NCBI GenBank assembly: GCA_036510515.1
Contig: DATCDS010000020.1
Span: forward strand, 1 to 23,557
Length of the DNA stretch: 23,557 nucleotides
DNA from: JALYSX01 sp036510515
GTDB lineage: Bacteria; Vulcanimicrobiota; Vulcanimicrobiia; Vulcanimicrobiales; Vulcanimicrobiaceae
Reading direction: 5' to 3'
The translations under genes and the position numbers were made by a program. Below the pieces are notes generated by a model. That model did not search any database. It worked only from the letters and a program-made list of their open reading frames with translations, and was not told the DNA's origin. Below are positions 15,228 to 22,997 of the stretch, in pieces. How positions within the stretch are numbered: the stretch's first letter is position 1; every line of letters begins with the position of its first letter.

Positions 15228-15265
15228 CCTAAGCCATGTTTAAGCCGATATTAAGGACTATTAAG
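15228..15265 (-). promoter_or_regulatory. PHO-box-like direct repeats upstream of pstC
   Basis: Reading the minus strand, four hexamers follow each other: CTTAAT (15265-15260), CTTAAT (15255-15250), CTTAAA (15244-15239) and CTTAGG (15233-15228). The steps are 10, 11 and 11 bp. PhoB-family regulators bind tandem 11-bp repeats, and cyanobacterial PHO boxes use a CTTAA-type core. The array starts at the phoR stop codon and fills the phoR-pstC gap, so it would give pstCAB its own phosphate-controlled promoter. Confidence 0.7.
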
Positions 15266-16388
15266 AAGGCCGCACGGGCAGACGAACCGTGAACGTCGCG
15301 CCGCTGCCCAGCATCGATTCGACGGTCATGCTGCCGCCGTGGGCGTCGACGATCTGCTTGGCGATCGAGAGCCCCAGCCCCGCGCCGGAAATGTCGCGAG
15401 CCCGCGAACGGTCGACCACGTAAAAGCGCTCGAAGATATGCGGGAGATCCTTAAACGGAATGCCCATGCCGTTGTCGCGAATGCGAACGATCGCATCGCT
15501 CGCATCGGCGTCGAGCTCCACGCCAACCGTGCCGCCGCCGGGCGTATGTCGCAGCGCGTTGTCGATGAGGTTGACAAAAACTTGGGCGAGCCGATCGGGA
15601 TCCGCCTCCATCGCAACCGGGCGCGATCGCACCAGCCGCAACGCAACGCCCTTGGCCGTCGCCTGGGGCTCGAACGACGCCACGATCGGGCGCAGCGCTT
15701 CTTCCAAGTCGATCTTCCGCAGGTGCAATTGGATTTGCCCCGACTGGACGCGGGCCTGATCGAGCAGTTGCGCGACCAGGGTCACCAGACGATCGACCTG
15801 GGCCAGGGCTTGCGGCAAGAATAGCGTCGCGGTCTGCGCGTCCGGCGACGCGGCCACCGTTTCGAGCATCAATTTAATCGACGACAACGGGGTGCGCAGC
15901 TCGTGCGACACGTTGGAAAGAAAATCTTGGCGCGCGCGTTCGAGCGCGAGGAACTCGGTTTGATCGTCGGCCAATACCAGCGCGCCCACGATGCGGCTTT
16001 CGCCGTCGACTAAGGGATAGGCCGAAATTGCGTAGGTGCGATTGCCGGCTTTCCCCGAGACGATCAGCGGGGCCAGGGATGCTTCGCCCTCGAGCGCCTC
16101 GTCGACGCGCCGTTCGAGTTCGAGATTCGGAACGATCGCGATCACGTGCAAACCCGCCGCGCGCGTCGGGTCGAACCCGAAGACCGCCCCCGCGGCGCGA
16201 TTGGCGACCACGACCCGAGCGCTGGGATCGAGCACGAGCACGCCCAACGGCAGGGCGCGAATCAGCCGCTCGAACGCACCGTCGGGCGCGTGCGGCAGCA
16301 CGCGCTCCTCAACGCGCGCGGGCGGGGGCGCGCGCCGCCGGCGCAATGCGACGCTGCCGCCGACGCCCGCCGCAACGCCGATCAGCAA
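15261..16388 (-). CDS. phoR: Phosphate regulon sensor histidine kinase
   Basis: At least 375 residues: a short N-terminal membrane helix and basic RRRR stop-transfer, a PAS domain (about 38-145), then the histidine kinase core. The phospho-acceptor is H162 in NVSHELRTPLSSIK. The ATPase part has NLIDNALRHTPGGG (N box), DNGMGIP (G1), FERFYVVDRSR (F box) and GAGLGLSIAK (G2). It should phosphorylate PhoB under phosphate starvation, guided by the PstSCAB-PhoU complex. The annotated TTG 16388 cuts the membrane helix short and lacks a ribosome site. The frame continues upstream to GAGGAAA placed 4 nt before an ATC at 16409-16407, so a rare ATC start is possible. Confidence 0.9.
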   Translation of the reverse strand: MLIGVAAGVGGSVALRRRRAPPPARVEERVLPHAPDGAFERLIRALPLGVLVLDPSARVVVANRAAGAVFGFDPTRAAGLHVIAIVPNLELERRVDEALEGEASLAPLIVSGKAGNRTYAISAYPLVDGESRIVGALVLADDQTEFLALERARQDFLSNVSHELRTPLSSIKLMLETVAASPDAQTATLFLPQALAQVDRLVTLVAQLLDQARVQSGQIQLHLRKIDLEEALRPIVASFEPQATAKGVALRLVRSRPVAMEADPDRLAQVFVNLIDNALRHTPGGGTVGVELDADASDAIVRIRDNGMGIPFKDLPHIFERFYVVDRSRARDISGAGLGLSIAKQIVDAHGGSMTVESMLGSGATFTVRLPVRPS

Positions 16389-16421
16389 CGCCAGGATCGC
16401 GACGGCGTCGATAGCGTTTCC

Positions 16422-17156
16422 TCAGCCTTTGAACATGTAGCCGCGGCTACGCACGGTCACGATGTGGTGCGGGTTGCTCGAGTCCGCCTCGATCTTCTCG
16501 CGCAGCCAGCGAATGTGTACCGAGACGGTCTGCTGTTCGCCGTCGAAATCGTAGCCCCAGACCTTGTCCAGCAACGTCTGGCGCGTCACGACCCGTCCGT
16601 GATTCTCCATGAGCACACGCAGCAACGCGAACTCTTTGGGCGCGAGCGCAGTGTCCTTGCCGCGCACCACGAGGGACTGGCGCGACGGATCCAAGACGAT
16701 GTCGCCGATGGCCACGGCGGCATCGTGATCGACCGTCGAGGGGATCGGTCGGCGCAGTCGCGCTTTCACGCGTGCGAGAAACTCGTGCAGGGCAAACGGT
16801 TTGGTCACGTAATCGTCGGCGCCCAGTTCCAGCGCGAGCACTTTATCGATCTCGCGATCCTTGGCCGTCAGCATGATGATCGGCACGGACGAAAACTTAC
16901 GAATCTCTTTGCACGTTTCGATTCCGTCCAGGACGGGCAGCATGATGTCCAACACGACGAGGTCGGGCTGTTCGCGTTGCGCGAGGGCGACCGCGGTGCG
17001 TCCGTCGGTTGCGGTCACGACCGCGTAGCCGCTGCGTTCGAGATTGAACCGCAGGGTTTGAAGGATTGCGGATTCATCGTCGACGACGAGGATCTTCTTG
17101 TTAAAATCGGCATTCTTCGTGAAAGAGCCGCGCTTAATCTGCGGCGAGTCGCTCAT
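16422..17156 (-). CDS. phoB: Phosphate regulon response regulator
   Basis: A 244-residue OmpR/PhoB-type regulator. The receiver domain (about 20-135) has acidic D26-D27, phosphorylation site D70 (VVLDIMLPVLDG), T97 and K119 (YVTKPF). The winged-helix DNA-binding domain follows (about 148-243), with LAPKEFALLRVLMENHGRVV and the recognition region QTVSVHIRWLREKIE. Its expected target is the repeat array before pstC. The N-terminus has about 18 residues more than usual before KILVVDDE, since the only ATG (17156) lies 23 nt inside the preceding dehydrogenase gene. phoR follows 33 nt downstream. Confidence 0.93.
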   Translation of the reverse strand: MSDSPQIKRGSFTKNADFNKKILVVDDESAILQTLRFNLERSGYAVVTATDGRTAVALAQREQPDLVVLDIMLPVLDGIETCKEIRKFSSVPIIMLTAKDREIDKVLALELGADDYVTKPFALHEFLARVKARLRRPIPSTVDHDAAVAIGDIVLDPSRQSLVVRGKDTALAPKEFALLRVLMENHGRVVTRQTLLDKVWGYDFDGEQQTVSVHIRWLREKIEADSSNPHHIVTVRSRGYMFKG

Positions 17157-18015
17157 AGAACTTCGCAATCGCGCTGTAGTCCGACGCACCGTCTCCGCGG
17201 GCCGATTGGTCGGTGTAGCGTTCGTAGGCAACCGAGGTTGCGGGCATGGGAAACTCCATCGCGCGCGCCGCATCGAGCGCCGCGCGCAGATCCTTGCGCA
17301 ACAGATCGAGCGCGAATCCGCCGTCGAGGTTTCCGGCCAGCCACATCTTAGGAAGCCATTGCTCCAACAGGTAGTTCGAACCTGTCGCCGTCGAAATGAC
17401 CCTGCGCACCGCGTCGAGATCGGCTCCGGCCGCGCGCGCGAACGACAGCGCTTCGACGTCGGCAATCATGATCGAGGCGCATAAGATTTGATTGACGAGC
17501 TTCACCGTCTCGCCCATGCCGACCGCACCGACGTGATGCGGCGTCCCCATCGCCCGCAGGACCGGTTCGGCACGCGCGAAGTCTTGGTCGGAGGCTCCCG
17601 CCATGATCGCCAGCGTGCCGGACACCGCTCGAACCGGGCCGCCGCTGACGGGAGCGTCGACCAGCGAGCAACCCATCTCGTTCAGTCGCTCCGCGAAAGC
17701 GCGCGTAGCAACCGGAGAGATGGTGGACATATCGATGAAGAGCGTGCCGGCGGGGGCGCCCGACGCGGCCCCGCGTTCACCAAACAGCGCCTCCTCGACA
17801 TCAGGCGCGTCGGGAACGCAGGTGATCACCACGTTGCTCGACGCCGCCACGGTCGCGGGGTCGGCAGCCTCGATCACGCCATCGGCCAGTAAACGCTCCA
17901 ATGGCGCTCGCTTGCGATGCACGCACGCGGTAACGGGGAAGCCCGCCGTCCGCAGCGCGCGCGCCATCGGCTCGCCCATCGCCCCGATCCCAATAAATCC
18001 GACTTGCTCGTTCAC
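17134..18015 (-). CDS. 3-hydroxyisobutyrate dehydrogenase-like NAD(P)-dependent oxidoreductase
   Basis: A 293-residue beta-hydroxyacid dehydrogenase. The nucleotide fold opens with VGFIGIGAMGEPMARAL (5-21), the substrate-binding motif is DAPVSGGPVRAVSGTL (120-135), and the catalytic lysine is K172 in GMGETVKLVNQ. Members reduce or oxidise 3-hydroxy acids such as 3-hydroxyisobutyrate, tartronate semialdehyde or succinic semialdehyde; the substrate is not readable here. The GTG at 18015 has AAAGGG 6 nt upstream and gives family length, whereas the frame continues upstream into the intergenic region. It overlaps phoB by 23 nt, so it may share that transcript. It is divergent from the aldolase gene. 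Confidence 0.87.
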   Translation of the reverse strand: MNEQVGFIGIGAMGEPMARALRTAGFPVTACVHRKRAPLERLLADGVIEAADPATVAASSNVVITCVPDAPDVEEALFGERGAASGAPAGTLFIDMSTISPVATRAFAERLNEMGCSLVDAPVSGGPVRAVSGTLAIMAGASDQDFARAEPVLRAMGTPHHVGAVGMGETVKLVNQILCASIMIADVEALSFARAAGADLDAVRRVISTATGSNYLLEQWLPKMWLAGNLDGGFALDLLRKDLRAALDAARAMEFPMPATSVAYERYTDQSARGDGASDYSAIAKFYERLAAD

Positions 18016-18124
18016 GCGCGGCCCTTTGACCAGCGCGTCCAACCGCTCCTTCGAAACGAGGGGCCCGTCGGGACCTAACCGAAGCCGGATATACCCCCCT
18101 TTACCGCGAGGAGTTCCCAACCGC

Positions 18125-19033
18125 ATGGCCACGAGCGTTCGTCGTCCGACCTTTGACGACTTGAATCTCTCCACCGGAAAGCGCGTACGATTGCACCGCT
18201 TGATGTACGAACACGGACCGGCCAATGGTTCGTTGATGATCTTGCCGATCGATCAAGGCCTGGAACACGGCCCGGTCGATTTCTTCGACAACCCGGATTC
18301 GCTGGACACCGATTGGATCTACCGCTTGGCCGTCGCGGGAAACTTTTCGGCGATCGCGCTGCACGTCGGCCTGGCAGAAAAATATCACAAGCAGTATGCG
18401 GGCAAAGTTCCCTTGGTGCTCAAGATCAACGGTAAGACGAACATTCCGCCCGACGACGAGGCGTTCTCATCGCTGACGTCGTCGGTCGAAGATGCCGTGC
18501 GGCTGGGCGCCGATGCGGTCGGCTATACGCTCTACGTGGGAAGCCCCGCACAAGACGTCGACATCGCGCAATGCAACGACGTGCGCCGCGAGTGCGAGCG
18601 CTACGGCATGCCGCTGATCGTTTGGGCCTATCCGCGCGGCTCGGCGGTCAAAGCCAAAGGCGGCGTCGAGTCACTCTACGCGGTCGACTATGCGGCGCGC
18701 GTCGCTTGCGAAATGGGATGCGATGTCGTCAAGCTCAACGAGCCCAAGTGGGACGCCGCGACGGCTGCCGCCTCGCCCAAGCCGTTCGACAAACTGCAGT
18801 TCACCGATCTGGAAGGCTTGCAGCGCGTCGTGAAATCGGCGGGACGGACGCTGGTGCTGGTGTCGGGCGGCAGCAAGATGGGCGACGATGCGACGATTCA
18901 TAAAGCCAAGGTCGCGATGGAAGCCGGCTGCGTCGGGTTGATCTTCGGACGCAACATGTGGCAGCGCAAGTGGGACGACGCGCTGGCGATGACCAAGCGC
19001 ATGCACGAACTGATGACGGGATACGGTCAGTAG
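18125..19033 (+). CDS. Class I fructose-bisphosphate aldolase, DhnA/archaeal type
   Basis: A 302-residue (beta/alpha)8 aldolase of the DhnA family, which cleaves fructose 1,6-bisphosphate or makes it in gluconeogenesis. It shows ILPIDQGLEHGP (39-50), VLKINGKTN, GADAVGYTLYVGS (128-140), WAYPRG (167-172) and the Schiff-base lysine K203 in CDVVKLNEP. The phosphate-binding end is LVSGGSKMGD and GLIFGRNMWQR. AGGAG at 18109-18113 precedes the ATG by 11 nt. This type is common in archaea and some deep-branching bacteria (FbaB-like). The Nfu gene follows 6 nt later. Confidence 0.92.
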   Translation: MATSVRRPTFDDLNLSTGKRVRLHRLMYEHGPANGSLMILPIDQGLEHGPVDFFDNPDSLDTDWIYRLAVAGNFSAIALHVGLAEKYHKQYAGKVPLVLKINGKTNIPPDDEAFSSLTSSVEDAVRLGADAVGYTLYVGSPAQDVDIAQCNDVRRECERYGMPLIVWAYPRGSAVKAKGGVESLYAVDYAARVACEMGCDVVKLNEPKWDAATAAASPKPFDKLQFTDLEGLQRVVKSAGRTLVLVSGGSKMGDDATIHKAKVAMEAGCVGLIFGRNMWQRKWDDALAMTKRMHELMTGYGQ

Positions 19034-19039
19034 CTCCCA

Positions 19040-19264
19040 ATGACGGTTGCAGAACGCGTCAACGCCGCGCTCGATAAGGTCCGCCCCGGCATCCAGGCCG
19101 ATGGCGGCGAAGTGTGGCTGATACGCGTCGAAGGGCAAACCGCGTTCGTGCAGATGCTGGGCGCCTGCGGCGGCTGTTCGGCCGCCAACATCACGCTCAA
19201 AGGCGCGATCGAAGCCATCGTGACCGCCGACGTCCCCGAAATCCGCGAGGTCTTACAAGTCTGA
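19040..19264 (+). CDS. NifU-like C-terminal (Nfu) iron-sulfur scaffold protein
   Basis: A 74-residue stand-alone Nfu domain. RPGIQADGGEVWLIRVEG (15-32) and ACGGCSAANITLKGAIE with C43 and C46 are the family signature. The CxxC pair holds a [4Fe-4S] cluster between two subunits for delivery to apo-proteins. Its length is normal for single-domain Nfu proteins. It sits 6 nt after the aldolase stop and is probably co-transcribed, though the two roles have no clear link. No strong ribosome site is visible, which fits translational coupling. Confidence 0.9.
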   Translation: MTVAERVNAALDKVRPGIQADGGEVWLIRVEGQTAFVQMLGACGGCSAANITLKGAIEAIVTADVPEIREVLQV

Positions 19265-19266
19265 TC

Positions 19267-20790
19267 TCACCCGTGCCGCCAGAGCAGCGCGAGGATCGCC
19301 ACGGCCACGATAACGGCGGCCGCCAGCGTTGCGACGTTGCTGCGAGCGAATAATCTCTCCATCCGTGCCAACGCCTCGTCCAAACCATCGGTCTTTACCC
19401 AGACGCGCATGCGGCCGGCTTCGATGTCGGCCAGCAAACGGTTCATGCGCAACGGCATTTCGAACGCCAGGTCGGCGGCGTCGAGGGAACCTTCGAGCGC
19501 ACGATCTTTCACGTTTTCGGGTGCCAGCCGAGCACGTATGAGCTTGCGCGCCATCGGACGCACAAACTCGGCTATATCGGACTGCGGATCGCAAAGAACC
19601 ATGCTGGACTCGGCCAGCATAACCGCACGCAGCGCCATCGCCGCGCTCGAGGGCAGGTGCAAGCGATGATGCCGCGCGATCGCGAACAGTTCGAGGACCA
19701 TCGGCGTCAACGGCGCACGTTCGCTCGACTCGTCGTAGAATCGACGCGTCATGCGCTCCAGTTCGCCGCGAATCTGCATGCGGTCGACGGGCTCGGCCGA
19801 CTCGGTCAGCCCAAGAAGTGCGTCGGTTAGGCGCTCCCCGTCGGCCCGTTCGAGCGCGATACACAGATTGCCCAACGAACGCCGCAGCGCCGCTGGTAGA
19901 CGCCCCATCATACCGAAATCCATGATGTCGACGACGCCGTCGGGTTCCAGCGCGAGATTGCCGGGATGCGGATCGGCGTGGAAGAATCCGTGCAGAAAAA
20001 TTCCTTCGAGCGTGAATCGCGCGATCGTTCGCGCACTCTTGCTTCGAGCCGCGGCCGAAAGCGACGCGAGGCCGGCCTCGTCGGGTTTGACGCCGTTCAG
20101 GCGCGCCATCGTGAGAACGCCCGGCCCGCAACACTCCCAAAAGATTTCCGGGAAGCGCAAGCTCGGGGACTTCGCGAACGTGCGCGCCATGCGATCGACG
20201 TTGTGCCCCTCGCGCGTGTAGTCCAACTCCGACACGAGGGTTTCGCAAAATTCTTCGGCCAACTCGGCCACGCCGAACGCGCGCGCGAGTTCCCAATGCT
20301 GCTCCAGCGCCTTGGCGACGCGACGGATGATTTCAACGTCGTCGACAACACGCCGCTCGACATCGGGCTTTCGCACTTTGACGATGACAGGCGTGCCGTC
20401 GTGAAGGACCGCGGTGTGAATTTGCCCGATGGAGGCCGACGCAATCGGCTCCAAGTCGAACGCCGAGTAGAATTGATCGACGGGGGCGCCCAGGTGCGCT
20501 TCCAGTGCCGCCACGATCGCGGAGCCATCGATAGGAACGACGTCATCCTGCAGTTTGGAAAGCTCCAGGCGCAGATCGTCGCTCGCCAAATCCGGCCGGG
20601 TGGAAAGCAGCTGGCCGAACTTGATGGCCGCCGGTCCCAGTTCTTCAAGGGCCTCGCGCACGTGGGAAGCTTGCACCGAACCGCCGTCCGGACCGCGCGA
20701 ACCAACCAGCGCTCCTAGGCCATGACGTGCGAGAACGCCGAGGATCTCGGCGTATCGATGGGAATGCGGAACGCTTTCTACCTCGGCCAC
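19267..20790 (-). CDS. ABC1/AarF/UbiB-family atypical kinase
   Basis: A 507-residue protein of the ABC1 (UbiB/ADCK) family, which supports quinone biosynthesis through ATP-dependent activity. Hallmarks are the KxGQ motif in AAIKFGQLLSTRPDL (K57-Q60), the Ala-rich nucleotide loop ASASIGQIH (117-125) in place of a Gly-rich loop, K138 in VIVKVRKP, HADPHPGN (271-278) and DFGMMGRLP (291-299). A C-terminal hydrophobic helix (about 485-504) anchors it in the membrane. It starts at GTG 20790 without a strong ribosome site. The zinc-ribbon membrane gene ends 36 nt upstream. It converges with the Nfu gene, with 2 nt between stops. A respiratory-quinone role suits the heme-copper operon, but the two loci are far apart. 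Confidence 0.9.
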   Translation of the reverse strand: MAEVESVPHSHRYAEILGVLARHGLGALVGSRGPDGGSVQASHVREALEELGPAAIKFGQLLSTRPDLASDDLRLELSKLQDDVVPIDGSAIVAALEAHLGAPVDQFYSAFDLEPIASASIGQIHTAVLHDGTPVIVKVRKPDVERRVVDDVEIIRRVAKALEQHWELARAFGVAELAEEFCETLVSELDYTREGHNVDRMARTFAKSPSLRFPEIFWECCGPGVLTMARLNGVKPDEAGLASLSAAARSKSARTIARFTLEGIFLHGFFHADPHPGNLALEPDGVVDIMDFGMMGRLPAALRRSLGNLCIALERADGERLTDALLGLTESAEPVDRMQIRGELERMTRRFYDESSERAPLTPMVLELFAIARHHRLHLPSSAAMALRAVMLAESSMVLCDPQSDIAEFVRPMARKLIRARLAPENVKDRALEGSLDAADLAFEMPLRMNRLLADIEAGRMRVWVKTDGLDEALARMERLFARSNVATLAAAVIVAVAILALLWRHG

Positions 20791-20826
20791 GCACCATTCG
20801 TGCCCAAGCCGAGTCGGGCGGAAACG

Positions 20827-21075
20827 CTAGCTAGTCTGTGCGCAGCGCGAGCAATACCAGCTGATGGCGCCTTCGTGCGTCGCGGGCACCATGTGGTCCC
20901 GCGCGCCGCGGCGTCCACATCCGGCGCAAGCATACGTCTGCCCGATCGGCGAGCGCTTCCCCAAGCTGCCCCGCGACATGACGTAGACGACCAGCAAGAT
21001 CCCGATTCCGACGATCCACGGCAGGGTCGCGAACAGACGATCGAACAGGTCTTGCGAGATAACCGGAGCGTTCAT
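20827..21075 (-). CDS. Small membrane protein with a zinc-ribbon tail
   Basis: An 82-residue protein. One membrane helix (about residues 17-33) is followed by a tail with two CxxC knuckles, CAGC (50-53) and CSRC (75-78), spaced as in a zinc ribbon. A purine-rich AGGCGGG lies 5 nt before the ATG at 21075. Its place 36 nt upstream of the ABC1-family kinase on the same strand suggests one transcription unit. I do not recognise a named family; its function is unknown. Confidence 0.7.
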   Translation of the reverse strand: MNAPVISQDLFDRLFATLPWIVGIGILLVVYVMSRGSLGKRSPIGQTYACAGCGRRGARDHMVPATHEGAISWYCSRCAQTS

Positions 21076-21477
21076 ATCGCCCGCCTATTTCGCAAAACCG
21101 CTACCCAAGCCCTCGCGTAGAAGGGGAAGCGAGGCCCGACGGTTCCCTGCGGCCGCCCTCGCGTTCAATGCCCTTTCGAGAATGATGCGCAAGAGGCGCC
21201 TACCTCGCGGCCAACCCAGCCAAGCCGTCAGCCCCAGTGACGTATGCTTTGCATGTTTCGTTATGCCGGCATCTCGCTGTGAATGCCTCGCGTGTCAGCA
21301 GACCCGCGTAATTCTGGGTCAAATTTCCGGGAAGGGCAGGCGTAGTTTCAAGCCCTGCCCCAGGCGTTCTGGATGGCCTGCGCGGGATTGCCCGCCACCG
21401 CCGCTGTCTCTAATGGCGCGCCGTGCTGCAGAAATGGGGATATGTCCCAGACGAACGCTGTATCCCCATAGCGGCTG
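21076..21477. other. Non-coding stretch with two hairpins
   Basis: About 400 bases without a credible gene; the longest frames have poor composition and no ribosome site. Three inverted repeats stand out: GACCC/GGGTC (21301-21305 and 21315-21319), GGGCAGG/CCTGCCC (21334-21340 and 21354-21360) and GGGGATA/TATCCCC (21436-21442 and 21461-21467). The last lies 11 nt beyond the stop of the minus-strand secreted-protein gene and may help end its transcript, but there is no strong T-run. Confidence 0.5.
21436..21467 (-). terminator. Possible terminator hairpin after secreted-protein gene
   Basis: A perfect 7-bp stem, GGGGATA with TATCCCC, encloses an 18-nt loop and lies just downstream of the stop at 21478 on the minus strand. 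Only a weak ATTTCT follows, so termination is uncertain. Confidence 0.3.
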
Positions 21478-21948
21478 TCATACATGCAAGCAAAACTCTC
21501 GTCGCTGCAACTGACCCCGTGATGTCGCGATACCTACGGCGAGCAAGTGAATGCCCCTACTCAAGTTCGCAAAACGCAGTACCATTGTTGGTGAAATCTT
21601 TGCTGAGGTGAAAGCTAGGTAGGTTAAATCGCGTCTATCCATTGAATAGAACAGCGTAATGCCCGGTTTATGGGGGGACGCAGAGTGCGACCACGCCTCC
21701 CCGAGCAGGTCAACGCTCACCTGTAAGACCAGGTCGCGCCCATCCATGCGCAAACTTGCATATACCTGGGAGACATCGCTCCTCGCAATGTCGGTAGCCA
21801 CACAGGCCGGGCGCGAAGGGCTCGCGTCGATTGCCGCAGCAGCACACGAGCTTCCACAAATCATCACTGCGCATAGCGGAAAGCTAAGCATGCGGTAATT
21901 GACTGTCGATTTGGTGTTGAACTTTGTAAGCAGGTTTTTCAAATTCAT
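21478..21948 (-). CDS. Secreted protein of unknown function
   Basis: A 156-residue protein from ATG 21948, which has AGGAAGG 2-8 nt upstream. A basic N-region (KNLLTKFNTKSTVNYR) leads to the hydrophobic core MLSFPLCAVMICGSSCAAAA, so export is likely; ATG 21891 would begin right at that core. No proper lipobox is present despite the cysteines. The mature part has a pair of further cysteines (ACVA and the C-terminal FCLHV) and alternating hydrophobic strands such as RDLVLQVSVDLLG, suggesting a beta-sandwich. I recognise no family. It lies 84 nt downstream of another secreted-protein gene on the same strand and is more AT-rich than the core genes, consistent with recent acquisition. Confidence 0.55.
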   Translation of the reverse strand: MNLKNLLTKFNTKSTVNYRMLSFPLCAVMICGSSCAAAAIDASPSRPACVATDIARSDVSQVYASLRMDGRDLVLQVSVDLLGEAWSHSASPHKPGITLFYSMDRRDLTYLAFTSAKISPTMVLRFANLSRGIHLLAVGIATSRGQLQRREFCLHV

Positions 21949-22032
21949 TTCCTTCCTCACATGTGCATTTGGTATCCATTTGGTGTAAGGGTCCGGTTGG
22001 GCCGATTCTCCACGGCCCACGCTGGGTAACAG

Positions 22033-22605
22033 TCAAGACGGTGGTCGCGGGGATTTTCCATTTGCCTCAGGGATTGGCGTCGTCATGCCATATGGCGGGA
22101 TATATGCACCGCATTTAACCGGTGTCAGGTAGAATAGAATGGAGTCCCGACCCATGGGTAATGCTTTCACGCGTCCCTCGCGGAAGTGGAAAGAAGTAAT
22201 TGCATGCCGCAACGGGACTACGTAAGAGAGCGTTCGCCAGCCGTTCTTTACGGAGGAGGAAACGCTAATGGATCCCTCTACTGCACTTCCAAGAGTACTT
22301 GTCGGAAGAAATGTCCCCATAACCATGACGGTAGCGCTAGCGCCATTCTGCACCAATATGTCTATGTCGACGCTGCAATAATTGGAGGTGTCGAAAATGC
22401 GCGTGAATTCCGTTGGCGAGTTGGGGCCATCGTCGAATGACGCGGCCAAGAATGCAGGGCCCTTAAAGGCCTGGCTATCAGTAGAGGCGGGGTCATAAAA
22501 GGTCGCTGCGGGCGGGATATCGCCGCGCGCAGCCGTACACAGGACAAGGAACGTCAGCGCACTCGCCGTGAAGACTGCCAGAAGCACTCGCCTTGCTTGT
22601 TTCAA
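22033..22605 (-). CDS. Secreted protein of unknown function, start next to IS end
   Basis: A 190-residue protein if it starts at TTG 22605; GTG 22587 is an alternative. The N-terminus is a signal peptide (RRVLLAVFTASALTFLVLC, then TAARG). The mature part has strands such as SVDIDILVQNGASATVMVMG and a Ser-rich SISVSSSVKNGWRTL, and ends in a Pro-rich tail. I do not recognise it. No ribosome site precedes the TTG. The proposed left end of the IS3-family element lies only 7 bp upstream, so the original start and promoter may have been lost. With the gene at 21478-21948 it forms a co-directional secreted pair. Confidence 0.55.
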   Translation of the reverse strand: MKQARRVLLAVFTASALTFLVLCTAARGDIPPAATFYDPASTDSQAFKGPAFLAASFDDGPNSPTEFTRIFDTSNYCSVDIDILVQNGASATVMVMGTFLPTSTLGSAVEGSISVSSSVKNGWRTLSYVVPLRHAITSFHFREGRVKALPMGRDSILFYLTPVKCGAYIPPYGMTTPIPEANGKSPRPPS

Positions 22606-22697
22606 TTAGAGGTGGGCCTCGGATAACCGGACAGCCCGTTATGTGATGAATCTGCCCGCTGCGGGGCGAAGAATCCCCGCAAAAGGAGCACCTCATC

Positions 22698-22997
22698 GTG
22701 AACCGTTCCCGTCGCAACCACACACCGGCGTTCAAGGCTAAGGTGGCGATCGCTGCCATCAAAGGCGATCAAACCGTCGCCGACTTGGCGAAGCGTTTCG
22801 ACGTTCATCCAAACTCCATCGTTCAATGGAAATCCCAGTTACTTGAGCGGGCTGCAGAAGCCTTTGGCAGCGACGCTCCCAAGAATGCCGGCCTGGATGT
22901 GCGAGATCTGCATGCCAAGATTGGCCAGCTGGCGTTGGAGAACGATTTTTTAGAACGCGCGCTCGGACGTATCGACGGGTCGAGCGCAAAGCGATGA
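22698..22997 (+). CDS. IS3-family transposase OrfA (helix-turn-helix)
   Basis: A 99-residue HTH_Tnp_1 protein. RNHTPAFKAKVAIAAIKGDQ and ADLAKRFDVHPNSIVQWKSQ form the DNA-binding helix-turn-helix that recognises the element ends. A leucine-rich helix follows (residues 66-88, LHAKIGQLALENDFLERALG), which mediates pairing with the OrfAB fusion. It starts at GTG 22698 with AGGAG 9 nt upstream. The TGA stop overlaps an ATG for orfB (ATGA). The protein appears intact. Confidence 0.92.
   Translation: MNRSRRNHTPAFKAKVAIAAIKGDQTVADLAKRFDVHPNSIVQWKSQLLERAAEAFGSDAPKNAGLDVRDLHAKIGQLALENDFLERALGRIDGSSAKR

Noticed and set aside
21182..21514. Plus-strand 110-codon frame with several Cys pairs
   Set aside because: No ribosome site, no recognisable domain and poor codon composition. 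It also overlaps the end of the better-supported minus-strand secreted gene.
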